DNA of 64,000 bases from Gammaproteobacteria bacterium (GTDB taxonomy: Bacteria; Pseudomonadota; Gammaproteobacteria; Eutrophobiales; Eutrophobiaceae), in NCBI GenBank assembly GCA_028279365.1, contig JANQNX010000009.1:124001-188000 (forward strand), read 5' to 3'. The notes beneath the pieces are model-generated. The model was not told the DNA's origin. It made no database searches and saw nothing but the letters and a program-made list of their open reading frames with translations. Position numbers and translations under genes: made by a program. Positions 1 to 8,487 of this stretch are shown here, one piece after another; the first letter of the stretch is position 1, and the number at the start of each line of letters is the position of its first letter.

Positions 1-47
1 AAGCTGCACCGCTTTTTAGCGTCGGCTTGAGTGCCTTGTTGAGCGCT

Positions 48-791
48 TTAAAATAAAACAATATTTGTAACATCCTCTATAAAGCTTGATACTTTTTTAT
101 TACCTGGAGTGTACTTTCCTGGATGCCCACAACGATTACGTAGATTCAAAGCTTCCTCTAAAATGTCTTTCTCATTTTTGTCAAAAATACCAAGCTCTTG
201 TGCAGCCAATATTTGTATTTTTTCCTTTAAATAAGCAAAATGATCTAGTTTTGTTACGTTTCTTGCGTTCCTGTCATGTTTTTGAATAGCAGCATTAAGA
301 CTTTTATTATTTTCCATTAACAGTTTCTTCTGAATATTACGCACGACCCCGGCCCATAGAAAAACAACGCATGCCCTCCGAGCCCCTACTTGGAGGCATT
401 TAATTGATTCTTCGACATAGTCTTTAATTTCTTTATCAGTGATACTGGCTGTGAGTGACAGCAATGTGGAGACATCTTGTTCTATTTCCGGCTCATGCTC
501 AGGCAAACCAAGAAGCGTTCTTACATATGTTTCACCACTGGGTGTTAGCGCCCATAATCTTCTACTACCTTCAGTGCCGGGACTATCAACATAATGACCA
601 CATCTCGATAAAACATCAGCCACATTCACCTTTGCCCACTGAGGTGCTCTTGCTTGTTTTAGTGCACCTCTAATACTCTCGACAGTTAATGAGCTAGAAC
701 TTTCATACCGATGTTTATAATAAAGCGCAGCAAGTACTCTATCCTTATGAGTATTTTTCTTAAGTGGTGCAATAAACTCTACCAGAGTCAA
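48..791 (-). CDS. Winged-helix protein with HEPN-like C-terminal domain, accessory, function unknown
   Basis: I do not recognise this 247-residue protein as a named family. Residues about 17-95 look like a winged helix (basic helix, then a strand-like RRLWALTPSGETYV segment), and the same pattern recurs in the frameshifted gene just upstream. The rest is helical and carries LRNRCGHP at 217-224. R218-N-x3-H223 fits the R-x4-6-H signature of HEPN-fold ribonucleases and toxins. No signal peptide or membrane segment is visible, so it should be cytosolic. Only five bases separate it from the upstream gene, so the two are probably one transcript. HEPN effectors are common in defence and toxin systems; that role here is inference. 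The stop lies 47 bases from the window edge. Confidence 0.6.
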   Translation of the reverse strand: MTLVEFIAPLKKNTHKDRVLAALYYKHRYESSSSLTVESIRGALKQARAPQWAKVNVADVLSRCGHYVDSPGTEGSRRLWALTPSGETYVRTLLGLPEHEPEIEQDVSTLLSLTASITDKEIKDYVEESIKCLQVGARRACVVFLWAGVVRNIQKKLLMENNKSLNAAIQKHDRNARNVTKLDHFAYLKEKIQILAAQELGIFDKNEKDILEEALNLRNRCGHPGKYTPGNKKVSSFIEDVTNIVLF

Positions 792-796
792 TCAAC

Positions 797-1287
797 TTAC
801 TCCTCGATTTTTTTCTTTTTGCCTTTTCTGACACTAAAGTTTTCTTTAAGATACGTCTCGCCATGTACTGTCGGTTTGGTTTTTCCTCTACCACTATTTT
901 GAAATAGGCTTTTACCTTTTTCTTTTGCAGATTTAAATGTCATATCTACACGTTCTGGAATTGTCAATCCGACATCACCAGCTATTTGCCTAACTTCATC
1001 ATATGAGATTGGTTCTTTACCATACTGGCTATAATGATAAGCAGCGATACTCATTGCATTATCAGAGGGTTTTTCATGATCGAATTTTGAGAAGAAACTT
1101 TCCATATCATCGTCAATATCCGTGCCCCATCATCCCCATCACTTACAGTGTGTTTCGGCTTGTTACCAGTTATATAGCCTTCAAGCAATTTAAAGGCATG
1201 TTCACGAATAGCTGGATCTAGTTTAGTTATTACCCCATTAACTTCTTGGAGCTTTTTAACCCTTTCTTTGTATTCTTCTTCTTTCAT
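797..1287 (-). pseudogene. Frameshifted small winged-helix protein (two ORFs, 1051-1287 and 797-1105)
   Basis: Two overlapping minus-strand frames make one protein if a single base is restored. The first frame gives an acidic/helical N-terminus (MKEEEYKERVKK ... SDGDDG). The second continues with DIDDDMESFFSKFDHEKPSDNA and a winged-helix-like segment ending PTVHGETYLKENF. In the coding sense the switch falls at a GGGG run (plus-strand CCCC, 1125-1128): five Gs would join the frames as DGDDG-GTDIDDDMESF. The conserved look of both halves suggests a recent inactivating indel, a programmed slip, or a sequencing error. An SD (GGAGAA) precedes the ATG at 1287. The second half resembles the N-terminal domain of the downstream 247-residue protein, so they may work as a pair. 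Function unknown. Confidence 0.6.
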
Positions 1288-1314
1288 GCTTGATTCTCCA
1301 TTATCATTGGTGCC

Positions 1315-1377
1315 TAACTATGTGTTAGGTGACACTTTGTCAGATAAACTACTATAGGTAATAAGTGGATATACATG
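1315..1377 (-). other. Possible 20-residue leader ORF upstream of the winged-helix/HEPN pair
   Basis: On the minus strand an AAGGAGG Shine-Dalgarno (GGAGG at 1385-1389) sits seven bases before ATG at 1377. It opens a 20-codon frame (MYIHLLPIVVY...) that stops at 1315, 27 bases before the next gene. A small inverted repeat, CCTAAC-N5-GTTAGG (1314-1330), overlaps its stop. The SD is stronger than that of most genes here, which is why I list it. It could be a regulatory leader peptide or chance. Confidence 0.3.
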
Positions 1378-1415
1378 AGAAAACCTCCTTGTTTCAATAA
1401 AAAACAATATTTTGA

Positions 1416-1443
1416 GTATAGCCACTATTTATATAAGGTCCAC
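1416..1443 (-). promoter_or_regulatory. Candidate sigma-70 promoter for the accessory pair
   Basis: Reading the minus strand, GTGACC (1438-1443) and TATACT (1416-1421) are separated by 16 bases and lie about 40-60 bases upstream of the leader ORF start. The match is 4/6 at -35 and 5/6 at -10. The position suits transcription of the leader ORF and the two accessory genes. Confidence 0.35.
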
Positions 1444-1523
1444 TAGAAACAAGACATGCAAATACCATTATTGATCTAAAAAATCCCGTAATGCATTGTC
1501 AAATTGAGAGGAAGCAGTAGCGC

Positions 1524-1683
1524 AAAAATGACAGGATGTCATTTTTAGCTCATTGGTTCAGGACGAACCTATGAGCGGCGCGTCACTGCAACGAACAATT
1601 TGGGTAGCCGCAGGCCAAGGCATTAGGGAAAGATTTTCTTGCTTACTTCTTTTTGAAAAGAAGTAAGGCGTCGGAAAAGACGC
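1524..1683 (+). repeat. Hairpin-array intergenic element, copy A
   Basis: Most of the structure in the 436-base gap 1288-1723 is here. Hairpin 1: ten-base arms AAAAATGACA (1524-1533) and TGTCATTTTT (1537-1546) around GGA. Hairpin 2: GCTCAT-T-GGTTC (1548-1559) pairs with GAACC-T-ATGAGC (1565-1576) around AGGAC. After about 65 bases comes a 12-base inverted repeat CTTACTTCTTTT / AAAAGAAGTAAG (1642-1653, 1656-1667), then GCGTC / GACGC (1668-1672, 1679-1683) around GGAAAA. Copies B (about 9100-9263) and C (10389-10553) share the plan: short stems with GGA-type loops followed by a long CTT-rich palindrome. Bases about 1444-1523 show nothing I recognise. Confidence 0.65.
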
Positions 1684-1723
1684 AACCGATGCTAAGAAAA
1701 GTCTTATAATTAAATATTACCTA

Positions 1724-2851
1724 TTAACCAAAAACCAACTCATATGTTACTCCATCTTCACTCTTACCTGTCTTACCTCTCTGCGAAGAAAAATGCATTC
1801 GCTTTCCATCAGGTGAAAACGCTGGACCTGTGATCTCGGATTTATCCTGCCCATAAATCTGCACTAATACATACGGCTGATAATTTTTACCTAGCGCAAC
1901 GATTTGCATATTGCCGCCATCTTCCGCGATTAACAATTCTCCTGATTGTGAGACTTCAATATTATCGACGCCAGTCAATAGAGGTTCCAAATAATCAGCA
2001 GCATCGTAGATCTTTGAGATTAATCCAGTATCGATATCGTAACGCCAAACGATATTGTCATGCTTGGTAGTAAAAAAAACTTGTCTATCAAAATAGATAA
2101 TTCCTTCGCCGCCTCTGAATCTTGCCGCTTCTTGTATTTGATAACGTACCGGCTCTGTCCTTGAAGAGACATCTTCAATGTTTTGCCAACTTAAAACCGT
2201 TTTATTGGCAACAGCAACTTGCAGTTTGCCTTTTGATAAATCATTTTTACTTTCCGGGATAAAACGATATAGACATCCGTCAGAGATATCTTCAGTCATG
2301 TAGCAAAAGCCCGAGCGTGGATCGATGGCGACAGCTTCGTGATTAAACGCCCCCATCATCGGTCGAACTTGCGCCGGTTGTTGGCCAAACGGATCGCATT
2401 CATAAACCTGACCGAAGTCACCGGACTCTTCACAGGATAGCCAGGTATTCCAGGGAGTTTTACCGCCCGCACAGTTGCGAGAGGTACCATTTAATATGGA
2501 ATAAGCATCAACGATATTCGCATTGGCATCGAATCGAATCGCGCCGACACCACCGCCATTACTATTAATCTCACTATTGGACACATAGATCCAGCCTTTA
2601 TCTTTCGTCGCAAAACAGGCACCACCATCGGGGGCAGCGTGCCAACGATAATCACTGTTTGATACAACCGGTTTGCTTGATTGCGCGACTGCGTGAATGC
2701 GACAACCCTCCGGGATCGCGATATTCAATGCTTTATCGAGGACAAGTTTTTGTTGCGCATCATTGGCTTGTGCAAAGCGATAGCTTGCTGTTGCCAAGCC
2801 GGCTAAACCGAGCATGGCGTATTGTATAAATTGACGACGTGAATAACCCAT
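1724..2851 (-). CDS. Tat-exported DUF839/PhoX-like beta-propeller protein
   Basis: A 375-residue protein opening with a twin-arginine signal (S-R-R-Q-F at 4-8, then a hydrophobic stretch and an alanine-rich cleavage region), so it should be exported folded. The body resembles the DUF839/PhoX family, including FNHEAVAIDPRSGFCYMTED, a cue to a calcium-binding propeller, and EDGGNMQIVAL near the C-terminus. It is shorter than classical PhoX phosphatases, so phosphatase activity is uncertain. It lies downstream of the pilus genes on the same strand but after a 53-base gap. Family assignment is good; substrate unknown. Confidence 0.75.
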   Translation of the reverse strand: MGYSRRQFIQYAMLGLAGLATASYRFAQANDAQQKLVLDKALNIAIPEGCRIHAVAQSSKPVVSNSDYRWHAAPDGGACFATKDKGWIYVSNSEINSNGGGVGAIRFDANANIVDAYSILNGTSRNCAGGKTPWNTWLSCEESGDFGQVYECDPFGQQPAQVRPMMGAFNHEAVAIDPRSGFCYMTEDISDGCLYRFIPESKNDLSKGKLQVAVANKTVLSWQNIEDVSSRTEPVRYQIQEAARFRGGEGIIYFDRQVFFTTKHDNIVWRYDIDTGLISKIYDAADYLEPLLTGVDNIEVSQSGELLIAEDGGNMQIVALGKNYQPYVLVQIYGQDKSEITGPAFSPDGKRMHFSSQRGKTGKSEDGVTYELVFG

Positions 2852-2904
2852 ATTCAGAGTGTAGACGAAAAAGGTGTAGCTATTATGACAGCGAGGGTAA
2901 TCGT

Positions 2905-3321
2905 TTAGTGCGTCGGGAAACTATCAGCATATTTCTCAATCCATTCTTTGGCTGCCTGTTCACTGCTGATTTCGCGTGACTCTTTTTGCAGAACTTCATT
3001 TTTATAATGTTCGATATGGCAAACTTGTTCTACCATTCTTAGCAGAAACATCTTATCTTTACTAGCAATAAACTCGATACCGACTTCATAAAGGTCGTCT
3101 TTGGGTTTACACCAGACCGCCTTGCCTGTCATTTCAAATTCAGGATCAACACATTCAATACCGATTGAAACAGGGGTTCCAATCGCTATGGGTTCATCGG
3201 ATAGAATACTGACCCCACCAAAGCTGACATTATTTAAGGTATTAAAACCCGCTTTTACCTGGCCTTCCAGCTCATGAATCTGAATCGGGACAGTAGAGGG
3301 ATGACGAATAAACTGGCGCAT
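2905..3321 (-). CDS. PilZ-domain protein, probable c-di-GMP receptor
   Basis: A 138-residue single-domain PilZ protein. The two c-di-GMP motifs are present: R-x3-R at residues 2-6 and N-x-S-x-x-G at 31-36 (NVSFGG). The motif starts right at the N-terminus, so the ATG at 3321 is the only sensible start. A short helical tail follows residue 95. It lies directly downstream of three PilT-family ATPases, which suggests it couples c-di-GMP to pilus motility. It is not PilZ sensu stricto, since it retains the RxxxR motif that pilus PilZ lacks. A GGDEF protein at 45859-46815 could supply the ligand. Confidence 0.85.
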   Translation of the reverse strand: MRQFIRHPSTVPIQIHELEGQVKAGFNTLNNVSFGGVSILSDEPIAIGTPVSIGIECVDPEFEMTGKAVWCKPKDDLYEVGIEFIASKDKMFLLRMVEQVCHIEHYKNEVLQKESREISSEQAAKEWIEKYADSFPTH

Positions 3322-3416
3322 GACTAAATAACGCCGGAATCAGTTAACGGAAAATAAAACGTATTGTTATCAATGCTAGTGAACGATGACTTGCCCTGTC
3401 CGACGCGAGCCATGAA

Positions 3417-4472
3417 TTAACCGAAGTTGATTTTGGCTTCCAGGTTGGTTCTTGAATCCGCATTGTTCAATGCTTCTTCAAGATCAATTCGGCCTTCCTT
3501 GTATAAGTTGAATAAGGCCATATCGAAGGTCTGCATTCCTTTTTGTCCACTATCGGCCATCGCTTCCTTGATCTCATCAATATCGCCTTTAAGAATTAAC
3601 TCAGCGATATGTGGCGTGTTGATCAGAATTTCAATTGCAGCACAGCGTTTACCATCCACCGCTAGTACCAGACGTTGTGAAATCACTGCGCGAATATTTA
3701 ACGACAGATCCATAAACAATTGTTTATGCATGTCTTGTGGGAACATGTTGATTACACGTTCCATCGCCTGGTTAGCGTTATTGGCGTGTAAGGTTGAGAT
3801 AGCAAGGTGACCAGTATTACTTAACTCCAATGCGGCTTCCATGGTAACGCGGTCGCGAATCTCACCAATCAGAATGACATCCGGTGCTTCACGTAACGAT
3901 GCCTTCAACGCATTAGCATAAGACTTGGTATCAACACCGACTTCACGTTGATTGACAATTGATTTCTGATTTGGATGACTGAACTCAACCGGATCTTCAA
4001 TCGTGAGAATATGCCCGGACATGTTTTCATTACGATGATTAATCATCGCCGCTAGTGTGGTTGATTTACCTGAACCGGTCGCGCCGACCATCAGGATTAA
4101 GCCGCGTTTGTTGAGAATTAATTCTTTCAGAATATCAGGTACACCCAATTCACCAACAGTCGGTATCTTGTTAGGGATACGACGCAACACCATACCCACT
4201 TCACCACGTTGACGGAAAACGTTCACACGAAATCGTGCCTGATCCCCTAATGGAATTGCAAAGTCACACTCAAGATTTTCCTCAAACTGCTTAGTCTGCT
4301 GTTCGTTCATGATGCCGTAGGCAGCAGCCTTGGTCAGCTCACCGGTCAAGACCGTTTTACCAACAGGGTTAGCCTTGCCTTCGATTTTAATTTTGACTGG
4401 CGATTCCGTTGTTAGAAAAAGATCCGACGCATCTTTTTCCACCATTAGTTTGAGATAAGGTGTGATATCCAT
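3417..4472 (-). CDS. Third PilT/PilU-family pilus ATPase
   Basis: A 351-residue secretion-type hexameric ATPase. It has the N-terminal PAS-like domain typical of the family (SDLFLTT near residue 16), Walker A GATGSGKST at 130-138, an Asp-box EDPVEF, and Walker B with ILIGEIRD. Where PilT carries AIRNLIRE, this protein has HIAELILKGD, which is the PilU type. It is collinear with pilU and pilT upstream, so it is the product of a local duplication. It probably assists pilus retraction; whether it substitutes for or modulates PilU cannot be told from sequence. All catalytic motifs look intact. Confidence 0.85.
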   Translation of the reverse strand: MDITPYLKLMVEKDASDLFLTTESPVKIKIEGKANPVGKTVLTGELTKAAAYGIMNEQQTKQFEENLECDFAIPLGDQARFRVNVFRQRGEVGMVLRRIPNKIPTVGELGVPDILKELILNKRGLILMVGATGSGKSTTLAAMINHRNENMSGHILTIEDPVEFSHPNQKSIVNQREVGVDTKSYANALKASLREAPDVILIGEIRDRVTMEAALELSNTGHLAISTLHANNANQAMERVINMFPQDMHKQLFMDLSLNIRAVISQRLVLAVDGKRCAAIEILINTPHIAELILKGDIDEIKEAMADSGQKGMQTFDMALFNLYKEGRIDLEEALNNADSRTNLEAKINFG

Positions 4473-4521
4473 TGGTATTTATTTTTTGTTATTTATTACA
4501 GTAATGAATTCAATCGCTGGA

Positions 4522-5688
4522 CTATCTGATCATGCCGGACTCTTCATCTGTTTCTTCCAGACTGAGATGGTCCAGCCCCTCCATGGAGTCTTTACCCTTG
4601 GCAGCCTTACCTTCCAGTTTAATGCGTAAGCGCAACTCGTTCATCGAGTCCGCTGCACGTAACGCATCTTCATAACTAATGCGATCCGCTTCATAAAGAT
4701 CAAACAAAGCCTGGTCAAAGGTCTTCATGCCGAGCTCATTAGATTTAGCCATAATGGCTTTAATCTCGTGCACTTCACCTTTCAGAATCAAATCAGAAAT
4801 CAATGGCGAATTAAGTAAAATTTCAATTGCGGCGGCACGGCCTTTTCCATCAGTCGTTTTTAATAGTCGCTGTGAGATTACTGCCTTCAGGTTCAGGGAC
4901 AAGTCCATGAGCAATTGTGTTTTACGTTCTTCCGGGAAGAAGTTAATAATTCGATCCAGCGCCTGGTTAGAACTATTCGCGTGCAAGGTCGCCATTGCCA
5001 AGTGACCGGTTTCAGCAAAGGCAATACCGAATTCCATCGTTTCCCTATCACGAATCTCACCCAGCAGAATTACATCCGGTGCCTGTCGCAGCGTATTCTT
5101 TAATGCGATATCCCAATCATCGGTATCGACGCCAACCTCGCGCTGCATGATGACGCAGTTCTTATGTGGATGAACATATTCAATCGGATCTTCAATGGTA
5201 ATAATGTGACCATAGCTGTTCGCATTACGATAATCGATCATCGCCGCTAGCGAGGTTGATTTACCGGAACCGGTACCGCCGACCATAATGACCAGACCAT
5301 TCTTAGTCATGACCACATCTTTTAATACTTCGGGGAGTTTTAATTTATCAATGTTGGGTACATCGGTCTCAATCACACGCATCACCAGCCCGCAAAAGCT
5401 TTGCTGGATAAATGCGTTAGCACGAAAACGGCCGATACCCACCGGTGCGACAGCAAAGTTACATTCCTTGGTCGCCTCAAACTCTTTCAATTGTTTGTCG
5501 TTCATGATGGCATATGCCAACGCCTTGGTATTTTCCGGCGTCAGCTCAGTCTTGGAAACCGGCGTCATTTTGCCATGCACCTTCATAGCAGGGGGAAAGC
5601 CAACGGTAATAAATAAATCCGACCCGCCTTTCTCAACCAGCAGCTTGAGCAGGTCTCGCATGAATTTTATCGCTTGTTCTCTTTCCAT
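4522..5688 (-). CDS. pilU: Twitching motility ATPase PilU
   Basis: A 388-residue PilT-family ATPase of PilU length, with Walker A GGTGSGKST at 137-145, the acidic motif EDPIEYVHPH and Walker B VILLGEIRD. The motif LISDLILKGE replaces the PilT AIRNLIRE signature. A polar acidic C-terminal tail (KAAKGKDSMEGLDHLSLEETDEESGM region) extends beyond the ATPase core, as in PilU. GGAGAGG lies just upstream of the chosen ATG. PilU is an accessory retraction motor that works with PilT at the inner-membrane base of the pilus. The gene lies 33 bases after pilT, so they are cotranscribed. Confidence 0.92.
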   Translation of the reverse strand: MEREQAIKFMRDLLKLLVEKGGSDLFITVGFPPAMKVHGKMTPVSKTELTPENTKALAYAIMNDKQLKEFEATKECNFAVAPVGIGRFRANAFIQQSFCGLVMRVIETDVPNIDKLKLPEVLKDVVMTKNGLVIMVGGTGSGKSTSLAAMIDYRNANSYGHIITIEDPIEYVHPHKNCVIMQREVGVDTDDWDIALKNTLRQAPDVILLGEIRDRETMEFGIAFAETGHLAMATLHANSSNQALDRIINFFPEERKTQLLMDLSLNLKAVISQRLLKTTDGKGRAAAIEILLNSPLISDLILKGEVHEIKAIMAKSNELGMKTFDQALFDLYEADRISYEDALRAADSMNELRLRIKLEGKAAKGKDSMEGLDHLSLEETDEESGMIR

Positions 5689-5721
5689 CTAACCTCTCCG
5701 ATTCAGTTGAATAAAGACGTA

Positions 5722-6756
5722 TTAGAAGTTGTCTTTATTGGCGGCTTTGGACATCGCTTCCTGTCGAGTCACAACATTTTTTTGTACCAGCTGTTGTAAA
5801 TTTTGATCCAGCGTCTGCATACCAAACTGCTGACCGGTTTGAATCGCAGAATACATCTGCGCAATCTTGTTCTCACGAATCAGGTTACGAATCGCCGGCG
5901 TGCCGATCATGATTTCATGCGCAGCGACACGACCGCCGCCTTGTTTCTTCAACAGGGTCTGCGAGATAACGGCTTTCAATGATTCGGATAACATGGCGCG
6001 AATCATGTCTTTCTCTTCCGCCGGGAATACATCGACCACACGGTCAATGGTTTTTGCGGCTGAACTGGTATGCAGCGTGCCGAATACCAAGTGACCGGTT
6101 TCAGCAGCAGATAAGGCAAGGCGTATGGTTTCCAGGTCACGCATTTCACCAACCAGAATCACGTCTGGATCTTCACGCAGTGCGGAACGCAATGCCTCGT
6201 TAAAACCTAGCGTATCTCGATGGACTTCGCGTTGGTTAATCAAACATTTCTTACTTTCGTGAACAAACTCAATCGGGTCTTCTACTGTGAGGATATGACC
6301 GTATTCCGTTTCATTCTTATGGTTCACCATCGCTGCCAATGTGGTCGACTTACCGGAACCGGTCGGGCCGGTGACCAATACTACACCGCGCGGTGTATCC
6401 GAAATTTGTTCGAAGATTTTTGGCGCGTTGAGTTGTTCCAGCGAGAGGATTTCGGAAGGAATAGTTCGGAATACCGCGCCGGAACCGCGGTTCTGGTTAA
6501 AAGCGTTGACACGAAAGCGTGCCAGACCAGGTACTTCAAATGAAAAGTCACATTCCAAAAACTCTTCATAGTCCTTACGCTGTTTGTCATTCATGATGTC
6601 GTACACCATGTCATGTACATCTTTGTGGTCCAGCGAAGGCACATTAATACGGCGTACATCACCGTCAACTCGAATCATTGGCGGTAAGCCGGCTGACAAG
6701 TGCAAGTCAGAGCAGCCGTTCTTTACACCGAAGGCTAGTAATTCACCTATGTCCAT
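5722..6756 (-). CDS. pilT: Pilus retraction ATPase PilT
   Basis: A 344-residue hexameric retraction motor. Evidence: SDLHLSAGLPP at the N-terminus, Walker A GPTGSGKST at 130-138, the HILTVEDPIEFVH Asp box, Walker B VILVGEMRD, the His box GHLVFGTLHT at 221-230, and the diagnostic AIRNLIRE motif at 288-295. A good SD (AAAGGGGA) precedes the ATG. It is first of a minus-strand run pilT-pilU-third paralog-PilZ and is divergent from yggS across 176 bases, which must hold both promoters. This yggS/proC neighbourhood for pilT is the usual one in gammaproteobacteria. Confidence 0.96.
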   Translation of the reverse strand: MDIGELLAFGVKNGCSDLHLSAGLPPMIRVDGDVRRINVPSLDHKDVHDMVYDIMNDKQRKDYEEFLECDFSFEVPGLARFRVNAFNQNRGSGAVFRTIPSEILSLEQLNAPKIFEQISDTPRGVVLVTGPTGSGKSTTLAAMVNHKNETEYGHILTVEDPIEFVHESKKCLINQREVHRDTLGFNEALRSALREDPDVILVGEMRDLETIRLALSAAETGHLVFGTLHTSSAAKTIDRVVDVFPAEEKDMIRAMLSESLKAVISQTLLKKQGGGRVAAHEIMIGTPAIRNLIRENKIAQMYSAIQTGQQFGMQTLDQNLQQLVQKNVVTRQEAMSKAANKDNF

Positions 6757-6932
6757 TTATTTTCCCCTTTGGTCATTCTGCAAATGAGGTTGCATAAGAC
6801 ACTGTTATTATTTGTATACTCATGCAAAGATGATGTTGTGTGTATTGGATAGCCAACATTACAACCATCATCATATAGGCCATTAATCTTACTGATATTT
6901 TAAATTATAGACTAGCGTAAACGTCATTTTTA

Positions 6933-7616
6933 ATGAATATTGCCGAGAATCTGACACGAATCCGTAGCGAAATTCGTACTTTAGAAGCACGCTACGGCCG
7001 AAAGCAAAATTCTGTTGAGTTACTCGCGGTATCCAAGACCAAACCGATCAGCGCTATTGAGGCAGCGATTGCCGCCGGTCAGCGGCATTTTGGTGAGAAT
7101 TATTGCCAGGAGGGCGTTGAAAAAATCACCTCGCTGGCAAATCTGGAATTAATCTGGCACTTCATCGGACCGATTCAATCCAATAAAACCAGCCTTATCG
7201 CCGAGCATTTTGATTGGGTGCATACCGTTGACCGAACGAAAATTGCGAGACGCCTGAATGATGCCAGGCCCGACTCAAAAGCACCGTTAAACATCTGTGT
7301 TCAGATCAATATCAGTGGCGAAAACAGCAAGTCGGGATTGCATATCAAACAGGTGCCTGAATTTATCGAGGCGATATCGGATTTTGATAGATTGAAAGTG
7401 CGCGGATTAATGGCATTACCAGCACCAGCAAAAGAGCTGCAAGCACAGCGTCAACCATTTAAAGAAATCTATCAAAGCTTTGAACAACTGAATAATGCCG
7501 ATCTAAAACTGGATACACTGTCGTTAGGCACGACTCAGGATAGAGAAGCGGCTATCGCAGAAGGCTCCACCATTCTAAGAATAGGCACGGCATTATTCGG
7601 TGAGCGCGATGCATGA
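6933..7616 (+). CDS. yggS: PLP homeostasis protein YggS (PLPBP/PROSC family)
   Basis: A 227-residue alanine-racemase-like single-domain barrel that binds pyridoxal phosphate and buffers its cellular pool. The PLP lysine is K35 in LLAVSKTKP; HFGENYCQEGVEK and WHFIGPIQSNKTSLI are the other family blocks, and LSLGTTQDREAAIAEGSTILRIGTALFG closes the barrel around the phosphate. The last block is close to the usual LSMGMSxD but reads LSLGTTQD. There is no clear SD. It is followed by proC and yggT on the same strand, the common order in proteobacteria. Confidence 0.94.
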   Translation: MNIAENLTRIRSEIRTLEARYGRKQNSVELLAVSKTKPISAIEAAIAAGQRHFGENYCQEGVEKITSLANLELIWHFIGPIQSNKTSLIAEHFDWVHTVDRTKIARRLNDARPDSKAPLNICVQINISGENSKSGLHIKQVPEFIEAISDFDRLKVRGLMALPAPAKELQAQRQPFKEIYQSFEQLNNADLKLDTLSLGTTQDREAAIAEGSTILRIGTALFGERDA

Positions 7617-7669
7617 AGCCTGCCATATTGCTACACTAATCGTTATTTCAATAACACAAATCGCGTTTT

Positions 7670-8485
7670 ATGGATAACACCACTGTCGCATTCATCGGTT
7701 GCGGTAACATGGCACGCAGTCTAATTGGTGGCTTGATTGCCAACAAACTGAATCCATCGCAACTATTTGCTGCTGATCCGAATCAGCCACAACGTGAGGC
7801 AATGCACGAACAATTTGGTATTGAGGTGTATGCTGATAATCAGGCCGCCGTAGATCAGGCTGAGGTAGTTGTACTGGCAGTGAAGCCGCAGATTATGTCT
7901 GATGTGTTAAACAGTTTTTCCAGTATTAAAGATAAACTAATTATATCTATCGCTGCAGGTATCACACTCGACAGCATTCAGCTTGGCTTGAATGAAACCG
8001 CGGCCGTTGTCAGAGTGATGCCAAACACACCCGCCTTGATTCAGGCCGGCGCCGCGGCATTGATTGCTAATGAAGAGTGTAGTGAAGCACAAAAGAATAT
8101 TGCCGAATCGATGATGCGATCTGTTGGAACAGCAATCTGGCTGGATAACGAGTCCCAGATGGATGCCGTCACAGCATTATCCGGCAGTGGTCCGGCTTAT
8201 TTCTTCTATTTCATGGAAGCGATGGAAAAGGCGGCAATGGAAATGGGCATAACAGAAAATCAGGCGCGATTATTAACGATAGAAACTGCGTTGGGCGCAG
8301 CAAAGATGGCCTTGTTATCTTCGCACGACCCGGCGAAATTAAGACAAGACGTCACCTCTCCCGGCGGTACGACCGAGGCAGCCCTGAATACATTCGATGA
8401 CAATCAATTAACACAGATTATTGTTAAGGCGATGCAAGCCGCCCAATTACGTTCACAGCAACTATCAAAGGAGTTTGGAAACTAG
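7670..8485 (+). CDS. proC: Pyrroline-5-carboxylate reductase
   Basis: A 271-residue enzyme for the last step of proline synthesis: NAD(P)H reduction of 1-pyrroline-5-carboxylate in the cytosol. The Rossmann fold starts at once (FIGCGNMA at residues 8-15); VLAVKPQ, RVMPNTPA and ALSGSGPAYFFYFMEAM are family blocks, and SPGGTTEAAL near residue 240 belongs to the dimerisation domain. It lies 53 bases after yggS and 2 bases before yggT, so it sits in the same transcription unit. Confidence 0.96.
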   Translation: MDNTTVAFIGCGNMARSLIGGLIANKLNPSQLFAADPNQPQREAMHEQFGIEVYADNQAAVDQAEVVVLAVKPQIMSDVLNSFSSIKDKLIISIAAGITLDSIQLGLNETAAVVRVMPNTPALIQAGAAALIANEECSEAQKNIAESMMRSVGTAIWLDNESQMDAVTALSGSGPAYFFYFMEAMEKAAMEMGITENQARLLTIETALGAAKMALLSSHDPAKLRQDVTSPGGTTEAALNTFDDNQLTQIIVKAMQAAQLRSQQLSKEFGN

Positions 8486-8487
8486 AT

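Noticed and set aside
1314..1330. GCCTAAC ... GTTAGGT resembling integron attC core sites
   Set aside because: The two cores are five bases apart, whereas attC needs about 57-140 bases with a folded middle; no integrase is present.
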